From Streptomyces sp. SM1 (lineage in GTDB: Bacteria; Actinomycetota; Actinomycetes; Streptomycetales; Streptomycetaceae), in NCBI RefSeq assembly GCF_002910825.1, contig NZ_NEUB01000853.1, positions 1-44,854 of the forward strand: a stretch of 44,854 nt of DNA, in the 5' to 3' direction. The notes below the pieces were generated by a model. That model worked only from the letters and a program-made list of their open reading frames with translations, was not told the origin of the DNA and ran no database searches. Numbering within the stretch: position 1 is the stretch's first letter; every line of letters starts with the position of its first letter. The position numbers and the translations under genes were made by a program. This document shows positions 8,802 to 18,500 of the stretch, piece after piece.

Positions 8802-11800
8802 CGGGCGGTGCCTTCTTCCGTGTCATGCGTGTCGGGGAGCTTGGCGAGCAGTTCGTCGAGGTGGTCGAGCCACTCGGCGGCGGTGCGGATCGTCCAGCCG
8901 TCCTTGGTGTAGGCGGCGTCACGTCGCTGGGCCTCGTCATCGTCCGTGCCCTGGTGGGCGGCGACCACGGCGACCTTGACGCCGTTGGTGTGCCAGGCGA
9001 AGTCGGCCGGCCACCGGCTGGTGCCCAGTTCGTAGCCGAAGACGGGCGCCTTCTTGCCGCGGTCGGCGAGCATCTCGGCGAGGCGGAGCAACTCGGGTGC
9101 CTCGTCAGGATCATCGCGCAGGATGTCCAGGATCTCCTCGTCCCACAGTGCGTCGCGCAGGGCCTGGGCCACGGCGGCTTCGGCGGCCGAGTCGTGGTCC
9201 GGGTCCGGGTCGACGGGTTTGACCACGGCCGCGGGCAGCTCGACTGCGGCGGGGACGGGTGCCAGGACGCCGATGAGGGAGTCGAGTTCGCCGAGCCCAC
9301 CGCATACGGCGAGGACTTCGGCCTCGAAATCGGCGGCCTTACTGGCCGCGAGCTGGACACCATCCCCGCCAGCCCTGGACAGGAACTGGGTGAGGTTGGT
9401 CCAGTACAGCCAGGACCGCCAGCGCTGCTTGTGCTCGTCGGTGTCCAGGACGGCTTCACTGTCGTCGAGGACGGTGAGCGCGGTCCACTTCAGGTTCTCG
9501 GGGTCGGCGGCATCGAGGGCGAACACGATCGGCAGGCCCGCGTCGTCCTGGCTGCGGAAGACGTGGACGGGGCCGATGCCGGCCGCGTCGGGAACGAGGG
9601 GTTGGTCGTGGCGTTCGGCGGCGGTGAAGGTGGCCAGCTCCCCGCGCAGGGCGGCGATGAGTTCGCTGCGGCGGCCCGTCGCGACCACCGGGGTCGTGCC
9701 CGGCTGGGCAGTCAGTCCGGTGACCAGTGCCTGGGCCCGGCGGGCCCACTGCTCGGCGTCGGGATCACGCAGGTAGGCGATCAGCGTGTCGATCGGGTTG
9801 GCGAAGGCGGCCGGGGCGAAGTGGGCACGCTGGCCACCGTACTGTTCGTACGCGGTCTTGGCCTGCTCCTGCGCGGTGCCCCGGTAGGGCGGCCAGACGG
9901 GCTTCACGCGGGTGGAGCGCTGCTCGAACAGGTCAATGTCGGCCCAGGTGATCTGGAAGACGGTCTCACCGTCGGCGCGCAGCCGGGTGCGCTTGTCCGC
10001 GTCGGCGGCGATCTCGTTGTGATCGCGGCTGGCGTGGAAGCGGAACCCTTCGAGATAGACCTTGACGCTCTGAGTGGGGCCGTCGACTCGGGTGAAGGTG
10101 AAGTCGCTGACCGTGCCCGCCAGCCGCTGCTGTGCGGTCAACCGCCAGTGCATCACCCCGGAGTCCCCGTCACCGTCGGGGGCAGAGGTGAAGCGGAGAT
10201 GCCCGCTGGCGTGGCCGTCCTCGTCCAGGGACGCGTCGCCGGTGACCTTCACCCACTCCCTCAGGGCGGTCAGGAAACGCGCCTCCAGGTCGGATTCCAC
10301 CTGGGCGTCCAGCCCGACCAACCCCGTGTGGTCGACCTCGCTCCACTCCCAGCCGTCTGAACCGTCCCCCTTGAACAACAGGGATTCCAGCATGGTCACG
10401 GCGAACTGGCGCGAGACGATGTCCTGGAAAAACTCCGGGGTGTAACGGTGCAGGCAGCGGTGGCAGGCCCGGCGCCGCTCCTCGGCGCACGGGCACTCCT
10501 TCAGCAGCTCGTATGCCTTCATCAGCGTGTCACGGAAGGCGACCGGGTCGGTGAGCCGGTCCAGGTAGCCGGTGCCGCCGGGCAGAGAGTCGAAGAGCAC
10601 CAGGAACCAGCGGCGCTCCCCGCTGTCCGTGTCCGGCATGGACGCCACCGTGGTGGCCAGATGCTGCGGGTCCCCGCCGTAGTGCAGGTCCACACCGAGC
10701 CGCAGCGCGGCCCGGAAGGAGTGCACCTTGGCGTCGACGTCCGCGGTGGCGGCCGGGAGCAGCACCCGCAGTGCCTCGGTCCGCAGCGTGTGGGCCAGCA
10801 GCACCGGCTCCTCGCGGGCGTCGGTCTTCTTGCCGCGGCGCAGGGGGCACCAGGGGCGGTGGTGCTTGAGGCGTCCGCTGCGGGCAGCCAGGGAGTCCAG
10901 TTCGTCGGTGTCGTGGGTGATGACGGGTTGGCCGTCGGCGCTGGCCGCGCCGCATGCCGTGCACACGTGGAACGGGTTGAGCCGCACCAGGTGGCCGGCG
11001 AAGTCGTCGCGGGCTGGGGCGTCGTAGCGGACCGGTCCGACGTTGATCCGCCGGATCATGGCGCTGCGGCAGTAGTCGACGCCGAACGTCTGGTGGTCGT
11101 GCCGCCACGACTTGCCGCGCTCGATCTCCTCGACCGGGATGTCGACGGCGTCCACGACCGCGTAGAAGCGGCGGTCGCGGTCGTCCTTGTCGTCACGGAT
11201 GTGGGCGTCCTCCCGCTTGTCTCGCGAGGTGACGGTGGCGGGTTCAACGATCTGGAACAGGCAGGAGCCGTCGTCCGCGATGTGCGCGGTCTTGCAGCGC
11301 GGGCACGGTGACCGGTCCTCGGCGGCGTCCTCGGTGCGGACGTAGCCGCAGCCGGGGCAGATTCGCCAGGTCCGCCATTCCTGCTGGCCGCCGGTGGCGA
11401 TCTCCAGGCCGCTGATCTGGTGCTTGTAGCCGTTGACGTAGAAGGTGTTGCCGGGGGCCAGTTCCTCAAGCGCGATACGGCGGGGCCGCTCGTAGGCGTA
11501 GGTGTCGGATGTGTACTTCGTGGGGTCGGACTCACTCTCGCCGTAGAGCGTGGCCGACAGGACGGTCGTGGAGTCGATCAGCGCGTAATTCGGCAACAGC
11601 CCCAGATCACACAGCGCGGTCTGTGACGGGGTATCGCCCAGGTTCATCAGCCTGCGCCCGACACCGCGCCGCTCAGCGTCCAGCTCCGCCTTCTGCCGCG
11701 CCTGGTCGGGGTCGGACTCATGCAGTTCGCCGTGGGCCTCGTCGATCTCCTTCAGCCGCGCCCGCAGTGCCTCCTGGCTGCGGAACCACTCCCGCTCGGC

Positions 11801-14800
11801 CTCCTCGACATCACTGCGCAGACCGTGCGTGGCGTATGTCCGCAGGTCCTGCTGAGCCTCGTCACTCACGCCCGTGGGGAACAACTCCAGGAACCCGTCC
11901 ACGAGTTCCTCACCCTGGGCGATAGCCAGTTCCACCAGATCCGTCAGGTAGCCCGACGGCCCGAACAGGCGCGGCGCCTTGTGGGGCATCGCGCGCAGCA
12001 CGACACCGTCCGCGCGCACCAGACGCCCGGCGGCGGCCAGGTCCAGCAGATGGGCCAGGTACTGGCGGCGCAGGATCTCGACGGCCGACAGATAGCAGCC
12101 TGGCGGCACGATCGTGCCGGCGATCAGGTCCCTGGGGCGTTCCAGGAAGTACAGGTCACGACGCCTGCGGTCCGGGATCGTCAGCAGGAACGCGTTGCCG
12201 GTACGGCGACCGGCCCGCCCGACCTGCTGGGCGTACGAGGCAGCACGGCGCGGCAGCGCGGCCAGCACCACCGCCGACAGGTCACCGATGTCGATGCCCA
12301 TCTCCAGCGTCGGCGTGCAGGACAGCACGTTGGGGTCCTTGAAGCCCTCGCGCCGCTTGAATGCCTTCTCCACCTCCTCGCGCTGCGGGCGGGTGAGCAT
12401 GCCGGTGTGCTCGGCGGTGACCACCTGATAGGTGCCGGCACCCCGGTACAGACGCCGGTAGTAGTCCTTGGTGTAGTCGCGGTCACGGTGGTGTATCCCG
12501 AGCGCCTCGGGCCGGTCCCCCGCCACCAGTCGGCCCCGGCGGCACCGGTAGGACGGGCAGGGCTGCTCGTGCCACTGGTCCAGCAGCGACGGGTGGACCG
12601 TCTGCTCCCAGAAGCACACCGGGCAGCGCACGTACGCGTGCCGGACCTGCTCGTCGTCCAGTAGCTGCGCCTCGATATTGCCGGGCTTGAGCCCGTACAC
12701 GCGCAGCGACGTGTCGCGCGGGGTGCGTACCGACAGCAGCCCCAGCGCGGCCAGTTCGGGCAGCAGCCGCGCCCAGAACTCCGGCGCCATCTCCCGCGGC
12801 AGGTCGAGGCAGCGCCCCGCCCACCGTTCGTACCAGGACAGCCGCCCGGTGGCGAAGTCGAACTCGCTGCCGTTCTTGGTACCGCTCAGCAGGAACACCG
12901 GGGCCGCGACCCGCTTGGGGAACGCGCGCATGCCCGGCGCCCGCTTGCCCCAGATGAAGTACCGGCTGGTGCCCGCCTCGTCGACGTACTTGTCCAGCCA
13001 CTTGTGGGCGACCGCGCCCCGCGTGCGCAGCCGCTCCAGGAAGATCCGCACGAAGGCCAGATAGCGGGCATCGTCCTGTGCGATCAGCGGCACACCGTCC
13101 CGTACGCACTCCTCATGGACCCGGCGGACCAGCGCCACGACCGCCGCCGGATCATCGACGCGCACCTGCGCGGCTGCGGTGCGGGTCAACTCCAGCGTGC
13201 GGCCGTTACGGGAGCGGAACCCGAACTCCATCAGCGCCTCGAAAGCGAGCCGCTGCCCGATCAGCCGCCACACCGGCAGGCCGCCGCCACGCCCCTCGCC
13301 GGACAGCAGTTTCTCAACGCCCTTGTAGACGTGCAGGTCCGGCGGCACAACCGCGGCCAGCGTGTCCTTGTCTGTGGTGGCCTCGACCACGTTCGCTATC
13401 AGGTCATTCAGCGCCGTCGGCTCCTCGTGCCTCAGGTGCTTGGCAAGCAGGGCGCGTAGCGAGAAGGTGTACGAGCGGTTGGCGACGAACCCGGCCCGGT
13501 GCGCGGCGTCCTGCACCGAGTCGTTGAACATCAGCGTCTTGTCCTCATGCAGCTTCTTGTCGAGCTCTCCGCCCGTGAACAGCTGCGTGATCGACGCCGC
13601 GGCCATCGCCGCCGACCCGGTACCCAGATAGCGGATCGCGTTGCGCTCGCCGCACGCCGGGCACCAGTCCTCCCGCGCGGCGGTGTTCGCCACCGTGCCG
13701 CCGAAGTGGACCAGAACGAACGCCGAGTCGCGGGCCGTCAGCCGCGGCTCCTTGGTGTCCTTGTCGTAGTCGTTCAGGGGGTCGGGGAGCCGGAGCCGCT
13801 TTCGTGCGCCGTCCAGCACCATCAGCAGGCCGCCCGCGCCCTGCCCGCCCGAGGCGCCGTTGGTGCCCCGGCCGCCGGCCGCCATCGGTGCCGCGCCGGA
13901 GCCCTCCCGTGCCTCCCGTTCGGTCGCCGCGATCAGGTTCCGTACCCGCGCCTTGTCCTGGCCCAGCGAGGCACGGCGGATCCGGTACGTGTCGAACTGC
14001 ACCTCATGGTCATCGCTCTCCGGCGAGAACACCGCCCAGCCCGACCGCCCACAGTCACGGCAGTACACGGCCGGCAGGAACAGGTTGGCGCTCTGCCCGG
14101 ACGTGGCTGTGGTCATCGGCGCCGCGCGCCCGCTGTCCGACGCGGTCGCGTCCGCCGTCCCGGCCACGTCCCAGCGGAACTCCGCCTTCGGCCACGGCAG
14201 GACCCCGCGCAGCAGCCGGGACACCGACCGCGCCCACTGGTGCACCTCGACGTGCACGAACGGCCGCGGCTCCCCCGGCGGGGACTTCGGATTACGGGCG
14301 TACGACAGCAGCGCCACGAACCGGGCCAGCGCCTCGGCCGCCTTCTCCGGCTGCCGCGCCACTGCCTCCGACCAGCCGGCCGCGCCCGCCCGCCACATGA
14401 TGTCCAACACCTCGGCGCCGGTCTTCACCTCCCCGTCCAGCGCCTGCATCACCGCCCGGGTAAACAGATGGCGCTTCAGGTTCTCGCCCAAGAGGAACGG
14501 ATCGTCGTCGCGTACGCCGGTCACGGCCTCGATGAGATCGAGGAGCGCCTCCGTGTCACCGGATGCGGGATCGGGCAGTGCAAGCAGTTCGTCCGGCGTC
14601 GGCAGACCCTGCATCGTCACGTCGCCCAGCGGAATGAACTCCTCCACCGCCAGCCGGTTCTCACCGACGATCGACTCCGCCGTGAACTCCGTACCGAACA
14701 CGTCCGTCGCGACACCGAGCAGGCGGGCCACACCATCGTCGTCCGTGCCCGACGCGAGCGTCGCCGAGGTCGCCACCGGGCAGATGGATCCCAGCGGGCG

Positions 14801-15571
14801 CCCCTTCTCCGACACCCCGATCGCGGACGCCTGCCGCCGCAGGAGCATCGCTACGTCGGTGCCCTGCGCGCCGTCGTACGTGTGGAACTCGTCCACCACG
14901 ACGTACCGGATGTCCGCCTCCCGCCACAGCTGCGCGTCGTCCTCGCGCTGCAGCAGCAGGTCGAGCATCTTGTAGTTGGTGATCAGGATGTCCGGCGGCG
15001 AGAGCTGCATGTCGGACCGCCGCGTACGCACCTTCTCGTACTGCGTCGCCGCCCGGTCCCCGATGTACAGCCCCGCCCACAGCTTGCCGAGCTCCGCCTC
15101 GTTCTGTGTGAGCAGCTCGTTGATGCGCTGCGCCTGGTCGGTCGCAAGCGCGTTCATCGGGTAGAGGAACACCGCCTTCACGCCGGTCTTCCCCGTCTCA
15201 CGCTCCCGGCGGCAGTGATCCAGCACCGGGTAGAGGAACGATTCCGTCTTGCCCGAGCCCGTGCCCGTGGTGACAAGGGTCGGCTGCGGGGTGTGGCCGT
15301 TCGCGGAGGTCAACCGCTCGAAGGCCACCGCCTGGTGCGCGTACGGCGTGAACCCCTCGCGCTGCCACTCCAGATGCTTCCGCCATCCGTCACCAGCCCC
15401 GGTGAAGGGCGTACGGATGCGAAGATACGGCCCCCGGAACATCCCAGAGGTCTCGTCCCCGAGGAATCGGTGCAGCGCCTCCCGTGCACCCTCGTCGCTG
15501 AGTGCGTACGTCGTCGACAGGTATTGCAGCAGGCTCTCCTTGAGCCCGCGTGCCTGAAGCGTCGGCCTCAC
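8798..15571 (-). CDS. Giant DEAD-box helicase with DUF1998 region (DrmA/DrmB-like in one chain)
   Basis: A 2257-aa protein. An N-terminal superfamily 2 helicase shows TGTGSGKTES (~102), DEFHTYDG (~224), SATLASG and, much later, LEMGIDIGDLSAVVLAALPRR with QQVGRAGRR (~1115). Several Cys pairs suggest zinc sites (CRDCG, CPACG, CPVC, CPGCG with CPRC, CTACG). The cluster CPCAEERRRACHRCLHRYTP (~1697) is the DUF1998 signature. Residues ~1765-1880 resemble the Vsr-like C-terminal module of some DUF1998 helicases (VSDFTFTR, YLEGFRFHASRD, VFQITWADIDLF); its active site is uncertain. In DISARM the helicase (DrmA) and DUF1998 protein (DrmB) are usually separate genes; here both features are in one polypeptide. 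GTG 15571 overlaps the methylase stop by 4 bp. Confidence 0.85.
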   Translation of the reverse strand: MRPTLQARGLKESLLQYLSTTYALSDEGAREALHRFLGDETSGMFRGPYLRIRTPFTGAGDGWRKHLEWQREGFTPYAHQAVAFERLTSANGHTPQPTLVTTGTGSGKTESFLYPVLDHCRRERETGKTGVKAVFLYPMNALATDQAQRINELLTQNEAELGKLWAGLYIGDRAATQYEKVRTRRSDMQLSPPDILITNYKMLDLLLQREDDAQLWREADIRYVVVDEFHTYDGAQGTDVAMLLRRQASAIGVSEKGRPLGSICPVATSATLASGTDDDGVARLLGVATDVFGTEFTAESIVGENRLAVEEFIPLGDVTMQGLPTPDELLALPDPASGDTEALLDLIEAVTGVRDDDPFLLGENLKRHLFTRAVMQALDGEVKTGAEVLDIMWRAGAAGWSEAVARQPEKAAEALARFVALLSYARNPKSPPGEPRPFVHVEVHQWARSVSRLLRGVLPWPKAEFRWDVAGTADATASDSGRAAPMTTATSGQSANLFLPAVYCRDCGRSGWAVFSPESDDHEVQFDTYRIRRASLGQDKARVRNLIAATEREAREGSGAAPMAAGGRGTNGASGGQGAGGLLMVLDGARKRLRLPDPLNDYDKDTKEPRLTARDSAFVLVHFGGTVANTAAREDWCPACGERNAIRYLGTGSAAMAAASITQLFTGGELDKKLHEDKTLMFNDSVQDAAHRAGFVANRSYTFSLRALLAKHLRHEEPTALNDLIANVVEATTDKDTLAAVVPPDLHVYKGVEKLLSGEGRGGGLPVWRLIGQRLAFEALMEFGFRSRNGRTLELTRTAAAQVRVDDPAAVVALVRRVHEECVRDGVPLIAQDDARYLAFVRIFLERLRTRGAVAHKWLDKYVDEAGTSRYFIWGKRAPGMRAFPKRVAAPVFLLSGTKNGSEFDFATGRLSWYERWAGRCLDLPREMAPEFWARLLPELAALGLLSVRTPRDTSLRVYGLKPGNIEAQLLDDEQVRHAYVRCPVCFWEQTVHPSLLDQWHEQPCPSYRCRRGRLVAGDRPEALGIHHRDRDYTKDYYRRLYRGAGTYQVVTAEHTGMLTRPQREEVEKAFKRREGFKDPNVLSCTPTLEMGIDIGDLSAVVLAALPRRAASYAQQVGRAGRRTGNAFLLTIPDRRRRDLYFLERPRDLIAGTIVPPGCYLSAVEILRRQYLAHLLDLAAAGRLVRADGVVLRAMPHKAPRLFGPSGYLTDLVELAIAQGEELVDGFLELFPTGVSDEAQQDLRTYATHGLRSDVEEAEREWFRSQEALRARLKEIDEAHGELHESDPDQARQKAELDAERRGVGRRLMNLGDTPSQTALCDLGLLPNYALIDSTTVLSATLYGESESDPTKYTSDTYAYERPRRIALEELAPGNTFYVNGYKHQISGLEIATGGQQEWRTWRICPGCGYVRTEDAAEDRSPCPRCKTAHIADDGSCLFQIVEPATVTSRDKREDAHIRDDKDDRDRRFYAVVDAVDIPVEEIERGKSWRHDHQTFGVDYCRSAMIRRINVGPVRYDAPARDDFAGHLVRLNPFHVCTACGAASADGQPVITHDTDELDSLAARSGRLKHHRPWCPLRRGKKTDAREEPVLLAHTLRTEALRVLLPAATADVDAKVHSFRAALRLGVDLHYGGDPQHLATTVASMPDTDSGERRWFLVLFDSLPGGTGYLDRLTDPVAFRDTLMKAYELLKECPCAEERRRACHRCLHRYTPEFFQDIVSRQFAVTMLESLLFKGDGSDGWEWSEVDHTGLVGLDAQVESDLEARFLTALREWVKVTGDASLDEDGHASGHLRFTSAPDGDGDSGVMHWRLTAQQRLAGTVSDFTFTRVDGPTQSVKVYLEGFRFHASRDHNEIAADADKRTRLRADGETVFQITWADIDLFEQRSTRVKPVWPPYRGTAQEQAKTAYEQYGGQRAHFAPAAFANPIDTLIAYLRDPDAEQWARRAQALVTGLTAQPGTTPVVATGRRSELIAALRGELATFTAAERHDQPLVPDAAGIGPVHVFRSQDDAGLPIVFALDAADPENLKWTALTVLDDSEAVLDTDEHKQRWRSWLYWTNLTQFLSRAGGDGVQLAASKAADFEAEVLAVCGGLGELDSLIGVLAPVPAAVELPAAVVKPVDPDPDHDSAAEAAVAQALRDALWDEEILDILRDDPDEAPELLRLAEMLADRGKKAPVFGYELGTSRWPADFAWHTNGVKVAVVAAHQGTDDDEAQRRDAAYTKDGWTIRTAAEWLDHLDELLAKLPDTHDTEEGTAR

Positions 15572-18500
15572 GGCTTCGGTACCTCCTGGTTAACGGGGTC
15601 CCACTTGCCGTCGGCAACCGCTCGATCGAGCCGTGCCTTGAAATGGGCGTGCGCTTCACGCATCTCGTCCTCGCGCTTTGCCTGGTAGAAGGGGGCCCGG
15701 TAGCCCTCGGGGACGGGCGCATCGACGGGGTCCTGCCCCTTCTCGACAGCCGTCCGATACGGCTCGAACAGCTTCCACGAGTCCTTCGACTGTCGCTGAC
15801 CGATCGTCCGCGCGTTGCCCGCGATCTTCCAGCCGTCCGCGTCGAACCACGTCACCGCCTCGTACTTCTGCAGCACGGGGAAACGGCCCCGGTACGCGGC
15901 GATCAGCGCGTCGGCATCCATGCCGAGCCATACGGCCACGAGGGCGTCGATCTCGACGAGGGCACTGCGGCGTGCGCGCTCGGTGCGGAGGGGCGTTTCT
16001 GGGCGCCAGTCCCGAGTGACGTCGTTGAGGGGCGAGAGGCCAGGCCAGTCACGGGCCCAGGGCTCGCCGGTGGACCAGGTGGGGTCGTAGAGGTCCCGCC
16101 AGAGGTCGGCATAGGCAGCGGTGAGGCAGTTGAGGCGGAGCGTACGGAGGAGGAGAGCCGACGCCAAGGGGTGGTTGAGGGTGGGGGCGGGCATGGCTTT
16201 GGCACCCTTGACCTGGAGGTCGCCTCGGCCGGTTACCCGAAGGAAGTAGTCGAGTGGAAGCGACGCCCAGAACCCGGCAACCAGAGCGGTGAGATGGTGA
16301 TCGGACATCGCCAGGCTGTGTACGGCATGAATGTGCGCCGTGCCAGGCGGAACGAGCGCCGCGTAGAGGGCCCGCTCCGTGTCTGGAGCGACCTGGCGAC
16401 GCCAGGCAAGGCGGGGGAAAACGACGTATCGCCGCCTGGCCCGCTCCATCAGCACGGCATCGATCTTCTCAGGCGTCACCTGCTCCTCAGGAATATGGTC
16501 GTTGTGCGCAACCTTCCGCCGGGCACGGGCGACCGCCTTCTCGCTCGCCCGCAAACGTGAGAGGGCTCGCCGGTCGATCCACCGTTCCTGGTCAGCCAGG
16601 TACTCGCGGTTCCTTCCTTTCGCCCGTACATACTCGGTACTGGGCACGAAATCCGGTGCAAGATTAACGAGATCCGCGCCGTACGGATCGTTGGTGTTGG
16701 CGTCGTGGCGTTTGAACACCGGGGTCGCAACGCCCAGTTGGATCCCCTTGAGAACTACGCGATGCCAACGATCCGGCTGATATTCCTGACCCGTGTTGGG
16801 ATCGGGCTGGTTATACTCGATCAGGTTGTTCTTCTTGGCTAGGCTCTCGTCGTATCCACGTGTGATCGGCGGCTCCAACTGCCCAAGCCGCACCGGATAG
16901 TCCGCCAGCGCCTCGATCGCCGCCGCCTCCGCCGTGCTCACGGGGAACAGCAATCTGGCCTGCTCGACCGGCTGGTCAGCCGCGTCCAGCAAACGCTGCC
17001 AGATGGAGAGTTGGTGCCTGTCTACCCGAACAACACGGGCCCGATGCGGACGCTCATCGTAAGGGCCACCGCGATACCGGATGCCAGGACCTTCTCCTGA
17101 ACCATCGTGCTGAGGCGAGAGGCGCAGCACGTCCGTTGAAACCAGCCACGAAAGGTGGCCGAAGTCAATCTCACCTGGGTTGCCGTAGACGTGTACGCCA
17201 AAGTGGCTGGATTCGCCAACAGGCTTCGGGAAGAAGCGATGGCCGGGATTGAAGAAGTCCCCGTGAATCCGCAGCCGCCGATAAGCAGCCTCCCGAAGCG
17301 CTGCCTCCTTGTCCCCGGTGAAGTGCGTATCCGGATGCACCATCCCAGCAGTCCCGTCCGCCGACATGTGCGCCCACACCTGGGACATGAACGCCCGGTA
17401 CAGATCCGGCTGAGTCCCTGTCAACAACGGATACATCTGCGGCGAACCGAACACCGCGACCTGAGCCGTGGTGTTCGTCAGCTCACCAAGCACGTACCGC
17501 CGAGCCTTCTCCTTCCCCAGGACTTCTCGCCGTCGGCGTTCCTTCTCCGCCGTAGACGCCTTGGCCTCCAGCTCGAACCACGGCTCGTGCTCCGCAAGCA
17601 CGGCTGACTCGTTCCAACGGGGCCTCACCCACGGCGGATTCCCCACTTGGAGATCGAAGCCACCGTTCTGCGCGAACACGAGGGCGAACTCCAGCTCCCA
17701 GTGCAGGAAGCCCTGCTCTTCTGCGATGTCGCGCACTTCCCGGAGCCACGGGAAGCGGTCTTCGGGGTTGCCAGCGTCCATGCCCATGAAGCCGGGCAGG
17801 GTCTCTTCGAATGCCTTCAGGTCGGGGAGGCTGGTGAAGCTGTCGATGAGGGTGCCTTGGTCGCCTTGGGGAAGGTCGGCCGTGCCCAGCATGGCTTCCA
17901 GGAACTCCAGCCAGTCTTCGAGGTCCTTAAGCGGGACGACGGGTCGCCGTTCGGGCACTCTCGGCTTGGCCGCGCTCTTCTTCGGGCTCGATTTCTTGCT
18001 CTTCTGCGTGCTCTCCGCCGCGCGTTCGGGGTCAGCCTCTTCCCTCTCCTGCACGGCCTCATCGCCCTTCACGTCGGGGTCGAGGTCCTCGAAGGAGGTC
18101 TGCTCAGGGCCCAAGGAGAAGAGGGCGACCGCTTCGGCGAACCGCGGCGCGGGAACGGCCGCCGACTCCGCCACGACCGAAGTCGGTTCCTCCGCAGCCA
18201 CCGGCGCGGCAACAGCATGTGCCTCGGGCTGCTCCCCCGTCATCGGCACTCCGCCCAGCAACGCGCTGAGGCTGTCCGCGCCGCTCACTACGTTCGCCCG
18301 GGCGGTGTACTCCCCATCCGTCCCATCCAGCAGCCCCGCCTTGTCGGCCGGCCAGAACCAAAGGGCGCACCAGGCGTCCATGACCTTTTTCAACCGCCAG
18401 TACGGGGTGTCGACGGCGTTGAAGAGGTCTTCGAGGACCTTCTCCTTCGGTACGGCCTGCTCGGGGTGCTGGAGGAAGGCGTACTCGGGGTCGGTGGGGT

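Noticed and set aside
6348..8912. Long plus-strand open frame of 854 codons opposite the UvrD-type helicase
   Set aside because: It mirrors the third-position G/C of the helicase gene, is Gly/Val/Asp-rich without domains, and the minus strand carries clear helicase motifs. The same holds for long opposite frames at 13499-15688 and 17647-20307.
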